Notes under the pieces: model-generated
Database searches by the model: none
What the model saw: only the letters and a program-made list of their open reading frames with translations
Told to the model about the DNA's origin: nothing
Part shown: positions 1-28,414 of the stretch, piece after piece
Layout of the letters: the number at the start of each line of letters is the position of its first letter
How positions within the stretch are numbered: the first letter of the stretch is position 1
Program-made: the position numbers and the translations under genes
DNA from: Oryzias latipes
Lineage: Eukaryota; Chordata; Actinopteri; Beloniformes; Adrianichthyidae
Length of the DNA stretch: 64,000 nucleotides
NCBI RefSeq assembly: GCF_002234675.1
Contig: NC_019875.2
Span: 31,292,002 to 31,356,001 of the forward strand
Direction: 5' to 3'

Positions 1-3000
1 CGTCGTCTTGTGTTCCTGTGGTTCTGTGTTGTCTTGTGTTCCTGTGGTTCTGCGTCGTCTTGTTTTCCTGTGGTTCTGTGTTGTCTTGTGGTCCTGTGGT
101 TCTCTGTCGTCTTGTGTTCCTGTGGTTCTCTGTCGTCTTGTGTTCCTGTGGTTCTCTGTCGTCTTGTGTTCCTGTGGTTCTGCGTCGTCTTGTGTTCCTG
201 TGGTTCTCTGTCGTCTTGTGTTCCTGTGGTTCTGCGTCGTCTTGTGTTCCTGTGGTTCTCTGTCGTCTTGTGTTCCTGTGGTTCTGCGTCGTCTTGTGTT
301 CCTGTGGTTCTGCGTCGTCTTGTGTTCCTGTGGTTCTGCGTCGTCATGTGTTCCTGTGGTTCTATGTCGTCTTGTGTTCCTGTGGTTCTGCGTCGTCTTG
401 TGTTCCTGTGGTTCTGCGTCGTCATGTGTTCCTGTGGTTCTCTGTCGTCTTGTGTTCCTGTGGTTCTGCATCGTCTTGTGTTCCTTTGGTTCTGCGTCGT
501 CTTGTGTTCCTGTGGTTCTGCATCGTCTTGTGTTCCTGTGGTTCTGCATCGTCTTGTGTTCCTGTGGTTCTGCGTCGTCTTGTGTTCCTGTGGTTCTGCA
601 TCGTCTTGTGTTCCTGTGGTTCTGCGTCGTCTTGTGTTCCTGTGGTTCTGCATCGTCTTGTGTTCCTGTGGTTCTGCATCGTCTTGTGTTCCTGTGGTTC
701 TGCGTCGTCTTGTGTTCCTGTGGTTCTGTGTTGTCTTGTGTTCCTGTGGTTCTGCGTCGTCTTGTTTTCCTGTGGTTCTGTGTTGTCTTGTGGTCCTGTG
801 GTTCTCTGTGGTCTTGTGTTCCTGTGGTTCTGCGTCGTCTTGTGTTCCTGTGGTTCTGCGTCGTCTTGTGTTCCTGTGGTTCTGCGTCGTCTTGTGTTCC
901 TGTGGTTCTGCGTCGTCTTGTGTTCCTGTGGTTCTGCGTCGTCTTGTGTTCCTGTGGTTCTGCGTCGTCTTGTGTTCCTGTGGTTCTGCGTCGTCTTGTG
1001 TTCCTGTGGTTCTGCGTCGTCTTGTGTTCCTGTGGTTCTGCGTCGTCTTGTGTTCCTGTGGTTCTGCGTCGTCTTGTGTTCCTGTGGTTCTGCATCGTCT
1101 TGTGTTCCTGTGGTTCTGCGTCGTCTTGTGTTCCTGTGGTTCTGCGTCGTGTTGTGTTCCTGTGGTTCTGCATCGTCTTGTGTTCCTCTGGTTCTGCGTC
1201 GTCTTGTGTTCCTGTGGTTCTGCATCGTCTTCTGTTCCTGTGGTTCTGCGTCGTCTTGTGTTCCTGTGGTTCTGCATCGTGTTGTGTTCCTGTGGTTCTG
1301 CGTCGTCTTGTGTTCCTGTGGTTCTGCGTCGTCTTGTGTTCCTGTGGTTCTGCGTCGTGTTGTGTTCCTGTGGTTCTGCATCGTCTTGTGTTCCTCTGGT
1401 TCTGCGTCGTCTTGTGTTCCTGTGGTTCTGCATCGTCTTCTGTTCCTGTGGTTCTGCGTCGTCTTGTGTTCCTGTGGTTCTGCATCGTGTTGTGTTCCTG
1501 TGGTTCTGCGTCGTCTTGTGTTCCTGTGGTTCTGCATCGTCTTGTGTTCCTGTGGTTCTGCATCGTCTTGTGTTCCTGTGGTTCTGCATCGTCTTGTGTT
1601 CCTGTGGTTCTGCATCGTGTTGTGTTCCTGTGGTTCTGCATCGTCTTGTGTTCCTGTGGTTCTGCGTCGTCTTGTGTTCCTGTGGTTCTGCGTCGTCTTG
1701 TGTTCCTGTGGTTCTGCGTCGTCTTGTGTTCCTGTGGTTCTGCGTCGTCTTGTGTTCCTGTGGTTCTGCGTCGTCTTGTGTTCCTGTGGTTCTGCGTCGT
1801 CTTGTGTTCCTGTGGTTCTGCGTCGTCATGTGTTCCTGTGGTTCTATGTCGTCTTGTGTTCCTGTGGTTCTGCGTCGTCTTGTGTTCCTGTGGTTCTGCG
1901 TCGTCATGTGTTCCTGTGGTTCTCTGTCGTCTTGTGTTCCTGTGGTTCTGCGTCGTCTTGTGATCCTGTGGTTCTGCATCGTCTTGTGTTCCTGTGGTTC
2001 TGCATCGTCTTGTGTTCCTGTGGTTCTGCGTCGTCTTGTGTTCCTGTGGTTCTGCATCGTCTTGTGTTCCTGTGGTTCTATGTCGTCTTGTGTTCCTGTG
2101 GTTCTGCGTCGTCTTGTGTTCCTGTGGTTCTGCGTCGTCATGTGTTCCTGTGGTTCTCTGTCGTCTTGTGTTCCTTTGGTTCTGCGTCGTCTTGTGTTCC
2201 TGTGGTTCTGCATCGTTTTGTGTTCCTGTGGTTCTGCATCGTCTTGTGTTCCTGTGGTTCTGCGTCGTCTTGTGTTCCTGTGGTTCTGCATCGTCTTGTG
2301 TTCCTGTGGTTCTGCGTCGTCTTGTGTTCCTGTGGTTCTGCATCGTCTTGTGTTCCTGTGGTTCTGCATCGTCTTGTGTTCCTGTGGTTCTGCGTCGTCT
2401 TGTGTTCCTGTGGTTCTGTGTTGTCTTGTGTTCCTGTGGTTCTGCGTCGTCTTGTTTTCCTGTGGTTCTGTGTTGTCTTGTGGTCCTGTGGTTCTCTGTC
2501 GTCTTGTGTTCCTGTGGTTCTCTGTCGTCTTGTGTTCCTGTGGTTCTGCGTCGTCTTGTGTTCCTTTGGTTCTGCGTCGTCTTGTGTTCCTGTGGTTCTG
2601 CGTCGTCTTGTGTTCCTGTGGTTCTGCGTCGTCTTGTGTTCCTGTGGTTCTGCATCGTATTGTGTTCCTGTGGTTCTGCGTCGTGTTGTGTTCCTGTGGT
2701 TCTCTGTCGTCTTGTGTTCCTGTGGTTCTCTGTCGTCTTGTGTTCCTGTGGTTCTGCATCGTCTTGTGTTCCTGTGGTTCTGCGTCGTGTTGTGTTCCTG
2801 TGGTTCTCTGTCGTCTTGTGTTCCTGTGGTTCTCTGTCGTCTTGTGTTCCTGTGGTTCTCTGTCGTCTTGTGTTCCTGTGGTTCTCTGTTGTCTTGTGTT
2901 CCTGTGGTTCTGCGTCGTCTTGTGTTCCTGTGGTTCTTTGTCGTCTTGTGCTCCTCTGGTTCTGCGTCGTCTTGTGCTCCTGTGGTTCTCTGTCGTCTTG

Positions 3001-3169
3001 TGTTCCTGTGGTTCTGCGTCGTGTTGTGTTCCTGTGGTTCTCTGTCGTCTTGTGTTCCTGTGGTTCTCTGTCGTCTTGTGTTCCTGTGGTTCTCTGTCGT
3101 CTTGTGTTCCTGTGGTTCTCTGTCGTCTTGTGTTCCTGTGGTTCTCTGTTGTCTTGTGTTCCTGTGGTT
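1..3169. repeat. 26-bp minisatellite, about 120 copies, in a col11a1 intron
   Basis: A head-to-tail array with a 26-bp period (for example CGTCGTCTTG at 833 and 859, then TGTTCCTGTG, then GTTCTG). Units differ by single substitutions such as CGTCGT/CATCGT/TGTCGT, CTTG/CATG/GTTG and TGTG/TTTG. It runs from before the window start to about 3169, only 35 bp upstream of a col11a1 exon. Because 26 is not a multiple of three, three units make a 78-bp cycle that contains no stop in any forward frame. This produces overlapping frames of up to 1136 codons rich in Val, Leu, Cys and Ser, and an antisense Thr/Glu/Arg-rich frame. These are not genes. Blocks of variant units recur within the array (see findings). 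Confidence 0.97.
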
Positions 3170-3204
3170 CATGCCATGTAATTGACCTTGTTGTGTGTCT
3201 CCAG

Positions 3205-8101
<4,897 letters not shown>

Positions 8102-8620
8102 ACACGCCCCTTCTCCCGCTGAAGGACAGGGTCAGACGGTTTGTACGGACGCCCATTTAGACCCAACAGCTGCTCCCCCCACAAAGCAACTTCTGTTTCC
8201 TGTGACTCTAAGAAGTCTTCGAAAGCCCAGAACAGTCCTGGAAGCGCCGGCATGCGGACCCAACTTGGGTCAGAACCGCCTGACTTTGACCTTGTGACAT
8301 CAGCAAAAGGACTTTTGATGCTGCAGTGGACAGCAGTGCACCTTTTCTTCATTGAGGATCTGCTGGTCTCAGCTTCATCCTCCTCTTCCTCCCTCCTCCT
8401 TTGACCCAGCAGGTTCTGCTCTGAATTCAACCACAGAGGAGCTTTTGTGCACAAACCACTCAAGGTGCTACGATCGGTGCGTTTTGTTAAACTGTAATTA
8501 ATTTTATTAATATTTGTACAAATTGGTGCACTCTCTCGCCTGCATGAGCCCTGTCTTCAACTTTGAACACACTTGAGAGGTCATGCTCAAATAAAGAATA
8601 TATTATTGTCTCTTAAGGAA
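8102..8620 (+). other. col11a1: col11a1 3' UTR with polyadenylation signal
   Basis: Follows the TAG at 8099-8101. An AATAAA hexamer at 8590-8595 is the first canonical polyadenylation signal, giving an inferred 3' UTR of about 0.5 kb. Later signals cannot be excluded. Confidence 0.6.
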
Positions 8621-9825
8621 GCAGTGGATTCCAATCAACCATGACACGCATTACCAAACCCTGTGAATCTGTTTTTGGATGTACATGTTATAAAACCGGC
8701 CTGGCAAACACCGCCTCATTCTGATTTCCTTCCTACTGCGTTTAAACGGGAGGCTATAAAAACCCATTTTCAAATTTTATTGAGGGTATTTTTATCCAGC
8801 CAACTGCAGTACCTCAAAAGTGGACCTAATTTTTCTCTGGAAGCATGTTCTAAGTTTTAAAGAGCCTACAGAAAGAGTTTTATCAGTTCAAAGTTGTCGT
8901 GTGGTTTCATTAAAGCGGCTGCAGAAGAGCCCTGTGGAAATGATCTGTGTATGTTTTCACATGCTTTCATTGGAAAGGATTAAAACTTGATTCTAAAAAT
9001 GCTGAGCTGAATGTTTTATTGGCTGCCCGCGAGTGCAGAACTGACTCTGCCTAAACCTGATCCTCCATGTTGGTCACAAGAACTAAAGAGGTGGATTTGC
9101 TCAGTTTTTGGTCCTCTCTGAATCCGGATCTACTGGAACCCCGACTTTGAGCTTTTAGTAGACTTGTTAGTCTCTTTTAAACCTGTGCAATTACCCCACC
9201 TTTTCAACCTGAGTACAATTCAAATAAATGGTTGGTGCTTTAGCGAATGCACATCACGGCCGCCCGCATTCCCGCGTGGATTGATGATGATGCGGCTGAA
9301 GAAAACCTACCGAGAACGTCCATTATGGAGATGCGCGTGGACGTGTAACACAGGTCATTAGATTCTGTCTGTACGTGAGAGCAAGCAGATATTTTCCCGC
9401 CAGTCAAGGATGGACACGTCCACAAGTCTGGTCTGCAATCCACAGGTGTCTGTGTTCCATGATGGCCTCAGCACGGACCCCAGCACTTCTTATCTGTTGA
9501 TGCAAGCAGGTCTCACTGTTCATTTTGCAGCAAGCACAGTTCTCAATAATGTTCATGCATATATAGAAACATATAAAAGCATATTCGTTCCCACAGCAGG
9601 TTTGTGTGGAGAAAGCAGCCAAAGTGTCATTTTCAGTGGTTTGTAGAAGGATCTAGAATGGATTTGTCTCCTTAGTTGTTCCACAGCTGCCTGTTCTCTC
9701 AGTTTTATAGTGTTTTTTCCAACACTTTTTCAAGCAGATCATTTTATCTGAAAGTTTATTCAGCAGCTTTAGATGAAAAATCTGAATCTGCTGAGAGCTG
9801 CTGCCCTCAGGAGACACATGCATGT
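8621..9825. other. Intergenic, col11a1 to olfm3
   Basis: No exon, RNA gene or repeat family recognised. Short open frames here lack family resemblance. Confidence 0.5.
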
Positions 9826-10120
9826 CAGCCTCCATTCATCTTCTAAACCTGCTCTGGCCTTTTGGAGTTGCTGGAGCCTATCCTATCTGGTAAGGGGGGG
9901 GGGGTCACCCAGTCCATCACAGGGCCACACACACATTGACAACCACCACACTCACACCTGGGAAACTATTCAAACCCACTAATGAAGCAAGTTTCTGTTG
10001 AGGAAGGAAACTGCAGAAAGCCCACATGTGAACCAGGAGAACATGCAAACTCCACACTGGAGGAACATAGCTGGGATTTGGATTCTCAATGTGAGGTGAG
10101 AGTGCCAAGCACTACACCAC
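9826..10120 (+). repeat. Dispersed fish repeat, copy 1
   Basis: Contains the same ordered landmarks as 28415-28727: CATTCATC near the start, a TCACAGGGCCACACAC-like segment, GAGAACATGCAAACTCC and GGGATTTGGATTCT near the end. This is a widespread teleost interspersed repeat whose formal family name I cannot give. A run of G lies at 9895-9905. Confidence 0.7.
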
Positions 10121-10240
10121 ACACACATAGGCCCAGCATCGCCCAAATGGATCAAATGATTTCAGAAAAAAAGCAAGAAAACAGTTTCATAAACTGATAG
10201 AGACATTACCAATGAGAAGGTCAGGACTCCATCCATGTTT

Positions 10241-12410
10241 CCACCCCAACCCTGACCCCAATCCTGACCCCAATCCTGACCCTAACCCTGACCCCAATCC
10301 TGACCCCAATCCTGACCCCAATCCTGACCCTAACCCTGACCCCAATCCTGACCCCAACCCTGACCTCGATCCTGACGCCAATCCTGACCCCAATCCTGAC
10401 CCCAACCCTGACCCCAATCCTGACCCTAACCCTGACCCCAATCCTGACCCTAATCCTGACCCCAATCCTGACCCTAACCCTGACGCCAACCCTGACCCCA
10501 ATCCAGACCCTAATCCTGACCCCAATTCTGACCCCAATCCTGACCCTAACCCTGACCCCAACCCTGACCCCAATCCTGACCCTAATCCTGACCCCAACCC
10601 TGACCCCAACCCTGACCCCAACCCTGACCCCAATCCTGACCCCAATCCTCACCCCAATCCTGACGCCAACCCTGACCCCAATCCTGACCCCAATCCTAAC
10701 CCTAACCCTGACCCCAACCCTGACCCCAATCCTGACCCTAATCCTGACCCCAATCCTGACCCCAATCCTGACCCCAATCTTGACCCTAACCCTGACCCTA
10801 ACCCTGACCCCAACCCTGACCCCAACCCTGACCCCAATCCTGACCCTAACCCTGACCCCAATCCTGACCCTTACCCTGACCCCAATCCTGACCCTAATCC
10901 TGACCCCAATCCTCACCCCAATCCTGACCCTAACCCTGACGCCAACCCTGACCCCAATCCAGACCCTAATCCTGACCCCAATTCTGACCCCAATCCTGAC
11001 CCTAACCCTGACCCCAACCCTGACCCCAATCCTGACCCTAATCCTGACCCCAACCCTGACCCCAACCCTGACCCTAACCCTGACGCCAACCCTGACCCCA
11101 ATCCAGACCCTAATCCTGACCCCAATTCTGACCCCAATCCTGACCCCAATCCTGACCCTAACCCTGACCCCAATCCTGACCCTAATCCTGACCCCAATCC
11201 TCACCCCAATCCTGACCCTAACCCTGACGCCAACCCTGACCCCAATCCAGACCCTAATCCTGACCCCAATTCTGACCCCAATCCTGACCCTAACCCTGAC
11301 CCCAACCCTGACCCCAATCCTGACCCTAATCCTGACCCCAACCCTGACCCCAACCCTGACCCCAACCCTGACCCCAATCCTGACCCTAATCCTGACCCCA
11401 ACCCTGACCCCAACCCTGACCCTAACCCTGACGCCAACCCTGACCCCAATCCAGACCCTAATCCTGACCCCAATTCTGACCCCAATCCTGACCCCAATCC
11501 TGACCCTAACCCTGACCCCAACCCTGACCCCAATCCTGACCCTAATCCTGACCCCAACCCTGACCCCAACCCTGACCCCAACCCTGACCCCAATCCTGAC
11601 CCCAATCCTCACCCCAATCCTGACGCCAACCCTGACCCCAATCCTGACCCCAATCCTAACCCTAACCCTGACCCCAACCCTGACCCCAATCCTGACCCTA
11701 ATCCTGACCCCAATCCTGACCCCAATCCTGACCCCAATCTTGACCCTAACCCTGACCCTAACCCTGACCCCAACCCTGACCCCAACCCTGACCCCAACCC
11801 TGACCCCAATCCTGACCCTAACCCTGACCCCAATCCTGACCCTAACCCTGACCCCAATCCTGACCCTAATCCTGACCCCAATCCTCACCCCAATCCTGAC
11901 CCTAACCCTGACGCCAACCCTGACCCCAATCCAGACCCTAATCCTGACCCCAATTCTGACCCCAATCCTGACCCTAACCCTGACCCCAACCCTGACCCCA
12001 ATCCTGACCCTAATCCTGACCCCAACCCTGACCCCAACCCTGACCCCAACCCTGACCCCAATCCTGACCCCAATCCTCACCCCAATCCTGACGCCAACCC
12101 TGACCCCAATCCTGACCCCAATCCTAACCCTAACCCTGACCCCAACCCTGACCCCAACCCTGACCCCAATCCTGACCCTAACCCTGACCCCAATCCTGAC
12201 CCCAATCCTGACCCCAATCTTGACCCTAACCCTGACCCTAACCCTGACCCCAACCCTGACCCCAATCCTGACCCTAACCCTGACCCCAATCCTGACCCTA
12301 ACCCTGACCCCAATCCTGACCCTAACCCTGACCCTAACCCTGACCCTAATCCTGACCCTAACCCTGACCCCAATCCTGACCCCAATCCTGACCCTAACCC
12401 TGACCTCTAC
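10241..12410. repeat. 12-bp array of telomere-variant hexamers, about 180 copies
   Basis: The plus strand alternates CCCTGA or TCCTGA with CCCCAA or CCCTAA, so the 12-bp unit is two hexamers. On the minus strand these read TCAGGG/TCAGGA and TTGGGG/TTAGGG, that is, vertebrate telomere repeat and two known telomere-variant hexamers. The array is intergenic, upstream of olfm3. It holds internal duplications (10525-10820 matches 11485-11780 at an offset of 960 bp). Because 12 is a multiple of three it reads as (PNPD)n on the plus strand and (GSGL)n on the minus strand for up to 751 codons; neither is credible as a protein. Confidence 0.95.
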
Positions 12411-12530
12411 CGCGACAGAATCCAGCCGGACTGGAAACTGAGCATGTGTGGAAACAAAGGTCAGTAGAAACTGAGATTTATTTGGTTGATTGTTGTCACT
12501 TCAGTTTCTGTCCCGTCAGATGTTCTAAAC

Positions 12531-13403
12531 CAGTGTTTTTCAACCTTTTTAGAGCCACGGCACACTTTAACCTTGCCAAAAATCCCGCGGCACACCAGCA
12601 TCCAAAGAAAAAAAAAAGAAGCAGAAATTCATGGTCTTCATTAATCGAGCCCCCCCCCGCAATCTAACGTGCATTTTTGTGATAGTTGTGGCGGAAAAAG
12701 CAGGAAGTTGCGGCAGTTTTTTTTCTAAGATGAAATAAAAGTTACGTTAGAAAATGTATAAACTGTTTGTTTTGGTTTCAAGACGTTAAACAAGGAGGAC
12801 TCATTGTGCGTTGAGACACTGTCCCTTTAAGCCAGTGCATCATGGGAGATGTAGGGTGAAAACTACCGAAAGAGGGCAGAAAGACTCGCGTCTCTGAGCT
12901 TCATTGTTTTGATCATTTGTTTCACGGTCTGACACCAGACTCTGTGGAAAGCTACACCGCTAAAGACGAGCTTTAGCTGGTATTTTTGTTAGAACTGAGC
13001 GATTTTTTTAGCTAAATTGGAACAAGGAAGTGAAGACTTTAAACACTTCTGATTGGTCAGACTGATGACATGTGATTAAGCCTTCAAGAATGATTGGCGG
13101 AGACAGTTAAAGGGGCGGGACTTTTCCGCAAACACTTATAGCTGCAGGTAAATCGCGGTAACGTCATTCTTATCAAAATGTATTTAATAGAATTAAATGA
13201 ACACAAAGAAAATTAAATTTTATGATCTTTTATATTTCTAACTACTTAGTGTCTTATCAGGGCCTGTTTGGATGAACAAAGAGCTGATTTCCTGGAGATG
13301 GAAAATGTTTTTAGATCAGTTAATGAGGGCAATTTTCCACGGCAAACTTGACCATCTCTCACGGCACACTAGTGTGCCGAGGCACACTGGTTGAAAAACA
13401 CTG
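12531..13403. mobile_element. Non-autonomous hAT element, copy 1 (873 bp)
   Basis: Begins CAGTGTTTTTCAACC and ends GGTTGAAAAACACTG, a perfect terminal inverted repeat. It is flanked by the 8-bp duplication TTCTAAAC (12523-12530 and 13404-13411). Termini starting CAG plus an 8-bp target duplication are diagnostic of hAT transposons (Charlie-like ends). No transposase frame remains. A second copy of the same family is at 18677-19557, also with its own duplication. Confidence 0.95.
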
Positions 13404-13411
13404 TTCTAAAC

Positions 13412-13725
13412 AAACTAAAGCTGCTGTCCTGCAAGGATGACACACCCCTCCCCCCACACACAGATGGGAGGGGCCGCTGCGTGATGTCACATCCATGAGG
13501 AAGGGTCCCCAAACCAGCATTTTGTCACGCACAGACCCTTCAACTTTTGTCCTCCTCTCAGTGGAGGGGGAGGGGGGGTATGGTTGCCGAATGGTGAGCG
13601 TGAGAGAGAGCATGTGCCCCCTCCCCTTCCCCGATATCCACGCTCCCTGCGACAGTCAGTGAACACAACGGCACGCGGACGAGGACTTGCGGGATTTTCT
13701 TCTTTCATCACAAGGGCAGCGGAGG
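13412..13725 (+). promoter_or_regulatory. olfm3: olfm3 proximal promoter and 5' UTR (inferred)
   Basis: The 314 bp between the hAT and the olfm3 start codon. GC-richer than its surroundings, no TATA box seen; a CRE-like TGATGTCAC lies near 13484-13492 and a GA-rich run near 13600. The transcription start is not determinable. The hAT ends about 320 bp upstream of the ATG and so bounds the promoter. Confidence 0.4.
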
Positions 13726-25453
<11,728 letters not shown>

Positions 25454-25860
25454 GACGGAGCTGGAGGAGAGGAAGAAAGCACGGAAGCTTTTGGTAAACG
25501 TCTATGCTGATGACTCTCTGCTGAATCTGACATGACTTTGTTTTCTTCAACTGCTTTACGTTTTTTAGTGGTCAGTCTGAGCAGAAGTGTGTAGAAACGT
25601 CTGCAATCGTACCTTTATAAATGTACCAAGCTGCGTTGAGTGTTGTTCCCGTTCGGCGTCTGTGGAGCGTCTCGCCGTCTTCTCGTGCACGTCAGCAGGT
25701 CATTGGTCATTCTGCAGTGCGTGACTCTCAGCTGACTCCATTGTTCCTCCTGTTCTGATGGTGAACCTGCGTGTCTTCGTTCCTTCCTTTGGTTTTACTT
25801 TTGCGTGAACAAGATGCTGTGTGTAAATAAAATATTGTGTCTTCAGGGTTGTGTTTGAGT
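25454..25860 (+). other. olfm3: olfm3 3' UTR with polyadenylation signal
   Basis: Follows TGA at 25451-25453. AATAAA at 25826-25831 followed by a GT-rich segment gives a likely 3' end near 25850. Confidence 0.75.
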
Positions 25861-26519
25861 TTTTGTCAGAGGGTTAGGGTCTTTTGTTTTTCTCTGCTGT
25901 ATGAAGCTCGGGTGTCTTTGCATTGACTCCTCTCACTTTTGATAAATGTCCATTTTGCTGATTAAAGGACTGGGACTAAAACTGATGTATGAAGCACTGC
26001 GTTAACTGGCCTCGGATCCTCGGGCAGAGTTTATCAGTCAAAGAAACAGCGTTGAGCGTGTTACTCGCCGCTCTGTCAGAGGTGGAGGTCACATTCCTCT
26101 GCTCAAGAGCACTTTTGGTAAATCGGCTGTCCAGTAAAGAGCGCCAGTGCGTGACCTCAGATCCTGAGGAGGTTAAGTTGCTAATGGCTTACGTGGCTAA
26201 TGAACGCCTACAGCTGTGTTCACACCGGACGGGATTCGCGTCTGCCGCCTCTCTTTTGACGCTCGTCAAATTTACTGATCGACGCCGCCGTTGAGCAACT
26301 GCCAATGTTTTTCTGGACTCCATTGGTTGCCACATCATGGAAAACGTGGATGGTGTTGAGCGAGTAGCTTGGGTTGAGATGTTTTGGGGAACTCTACCGA
26401 GGCGCCGGCGAGCACGTTGCCGTGTCTGCGGTCAGCCAGCAAGGCCAAGATGGTTTAAAAGTGGGCCCCGAATGGGTTTGTCTGCAGTTTCCGTGGTGGC
26501 CCCACCTGGTTACATCATT
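25861..26519. other. Intergenic, olfm3 to MITE B
   Basis: Contains the phrase TGTTCACACCGGACGGGATT near 26217, which resembles ends of fish DNA-transposon relics, but no inverted partner was identified. No gene called. Confidence 0.4.
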
Positions 26520-26521
26520 TA

Positions 26522-26725
26522 ACCCTTGTGCTATCTTAGATGACCCCCCCTTCCATTGATGTGTTCTCCCTACCATGACAAAGGTGGATAAAGGTGGAAA
26601 GATTTCATGTAATCCATGGACACCAGTGAAGATCACAAATTACTGAAGAAAAAAGGTTCAGAGACTGTCTAGTGGGTCTAGATGACCCACCTCCCAATGT
26701 TAGAGTGCCTAGGATAGAACAAGTT
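26522..26725 (+). mobile_element. TA-flanked MITE, copy B (uninterrupted, 3' end decayed)
   Basis: ACCCTTGTGCTATCTTAG at the left end, preceded by TA (26520-26521). The body matches copy A on both sides of its hAT, including GGTGGATAAAGGTGGAAAGA and GTGGGTCTAGATGACCC. The right end reads CTAGGATAGAACAAG and lacks the final GGGTTA. It serves as the empty-site reference for copies A and C. Confidence 0.85.
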
Positions 26726-28414
26726 TCCGTGGGCACTCAGTGGTCGGCCTCGCCACGCTAGCCAGCCGCCGGTGGACGGCATAGCTAGCTTTGCTGGCCT
26801 CTGGGCAGCAGAGGTTCTGCACTCTCCCGGCCCACGTCCCTCTGGCCGTTTTAAACGTTACTTCCTTCTGTCTGTGGCCCAGTTTGAAAAACAAACCTGG
26901 GGGGTCTTTTTTTTATTATTGCCTTGATGAAACTAAGATAAACATCATAAGTCCATGGAGCTGAAGCGATCGCGGTCACTATAACGGCAGCTGCTCTGCT
27001 GGGCGACACTGGAGATTTGGGCATCGATCCGATACCAAATGATTCCAGGGCTAGCATGGATGCTTCTGCATTACTGACAGAATGGACTGACCTCCATCCA
27101 TATCAAATCGATGTTCTTCTCATGATGGAGGAGTGCATTAATGTCACGTGTTATCACAGGAATGAGACAATAACTTTATTGATAGCCAATCAGCTCACAG
27201 GTTTCCAGGACGGTTCCAGGAGGCAGGACACGCGATGATGAGGTGGGTGCTGATGTTTCTGCTGGAGTTTCAGTCGTCTCTGTTGTAGAACATCTGTATT
27301 TTGTTGTTTTGCTTCGTCACATGAGAGTTGGACACATCAAGAATGAGACTCCGTCAGTCTTTTTCTATTTCTGCTGCTAAAAGCTGTAAACTGACTTCAG
27401 AGACGTCCCGCTGCAGCTCCTGGTCACATGTCTGCATCACAGGAACATGTGAGACATGAACTGGAAATGTTTCATGAGTGCTTATGAAGGATTTAGTTTA
27501 ATAGTTCATTTCAAAAGACAAAGATTAATGACTGATGCCATCTTTTCAGCAGCTAAACAATTCGTTATAATGGAATGGTGCCGTTTTTATGTTTGTCTGT
27601 TTGCCCGCCTGTCTACATTCATCTTGATTGGACGTTGACCTTTTTCATCGCTCTGTCCTACACGCCTGACGACTTTTGCTCTGCAGAGACACGGTTGTTT
27701 TTGGAAATGACCTCACCTGTCTGAGGGACTTTTTTCTCTTCTTTGTTCTTTTTTCCAGGTGCTGGGAGAGCCGTTTTTGTCTGTTTCATTTATGGGCTAT
27801 AGTTGGCCAAACAGCGTTCACGTTTAGGATAAGTTGGCGGTTGGATGAAGAGGAAAAATCGGATACGGAGAGTTGGGTCCAACATTGTTTTTTAAGAGAC
27901 TTTTGGTGGGACAGTTGAGTTTTTAGAAGCTCATACGGGCTGGATGTTTTTGTTCATACGTGGGCTGTGACCAATGTTCTGTTAACGACTAGACTTTAGT
28001 GCTGAGTTTTTGAATGTGTTTCCTTGACTGTTTAGATGTGTCTTTGTGTAATGATGACTGGTCATTAAAGGTGTTTCTAAAACTCCTCTCTTTTCTCTGT
28101 CTGGGTTTCCTTTCTGTCCTGGTTTTCTGCTAAGGGCTGAATCTTTGAGTCCGGGATGTCTTACTGTGAACAGGCAGCAGCTGCTGAACTGCACAGCACC
28201 AGCAGTGACGCCAGCGGGCCACTAGATGGCACTAGAGTCAGAGGAAGGATTTCTGGAGTCGCTTCCCTCCTGCCTCTGAGGAAAACATGGAAGCTTTGTC
28301 AGGTAAGAACTCCTCACCAGGAGCTCTGCAGACACAAGGAGGAGCTGGAATATTTTAAATAAAGTTTTCATTGAAACATTTGGACTTCTACACATCAGAC
28401 TGACCTAATCCATC
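26726..28414. other. Intergenic between olfm3 and abca4
   Basis: No exon or recognised element. Short frames (up to 82 codons) show no family similarity. A polyadenylation-like ATTAAA occurs near 28064. Confidence 0.4.

Noticed and set aside
1..3169. CRISPR-like array
   Set aside because: Direct repeats have no unique spacers between them, and the genome is vertebrate.
10241..12410. A true chromosome end
   Set aside because: Unique genes lie on both sides and pure TTAGGG runs are absent; it is interstitial.
10187..12467. (PNPD)n and (GSGL)n frames that look like silk- or surface-type low-complexity proteins
   Set aside because: Products of a 12-bp satellite; open on both strands, no signal peptide, no flanking coding sequence.
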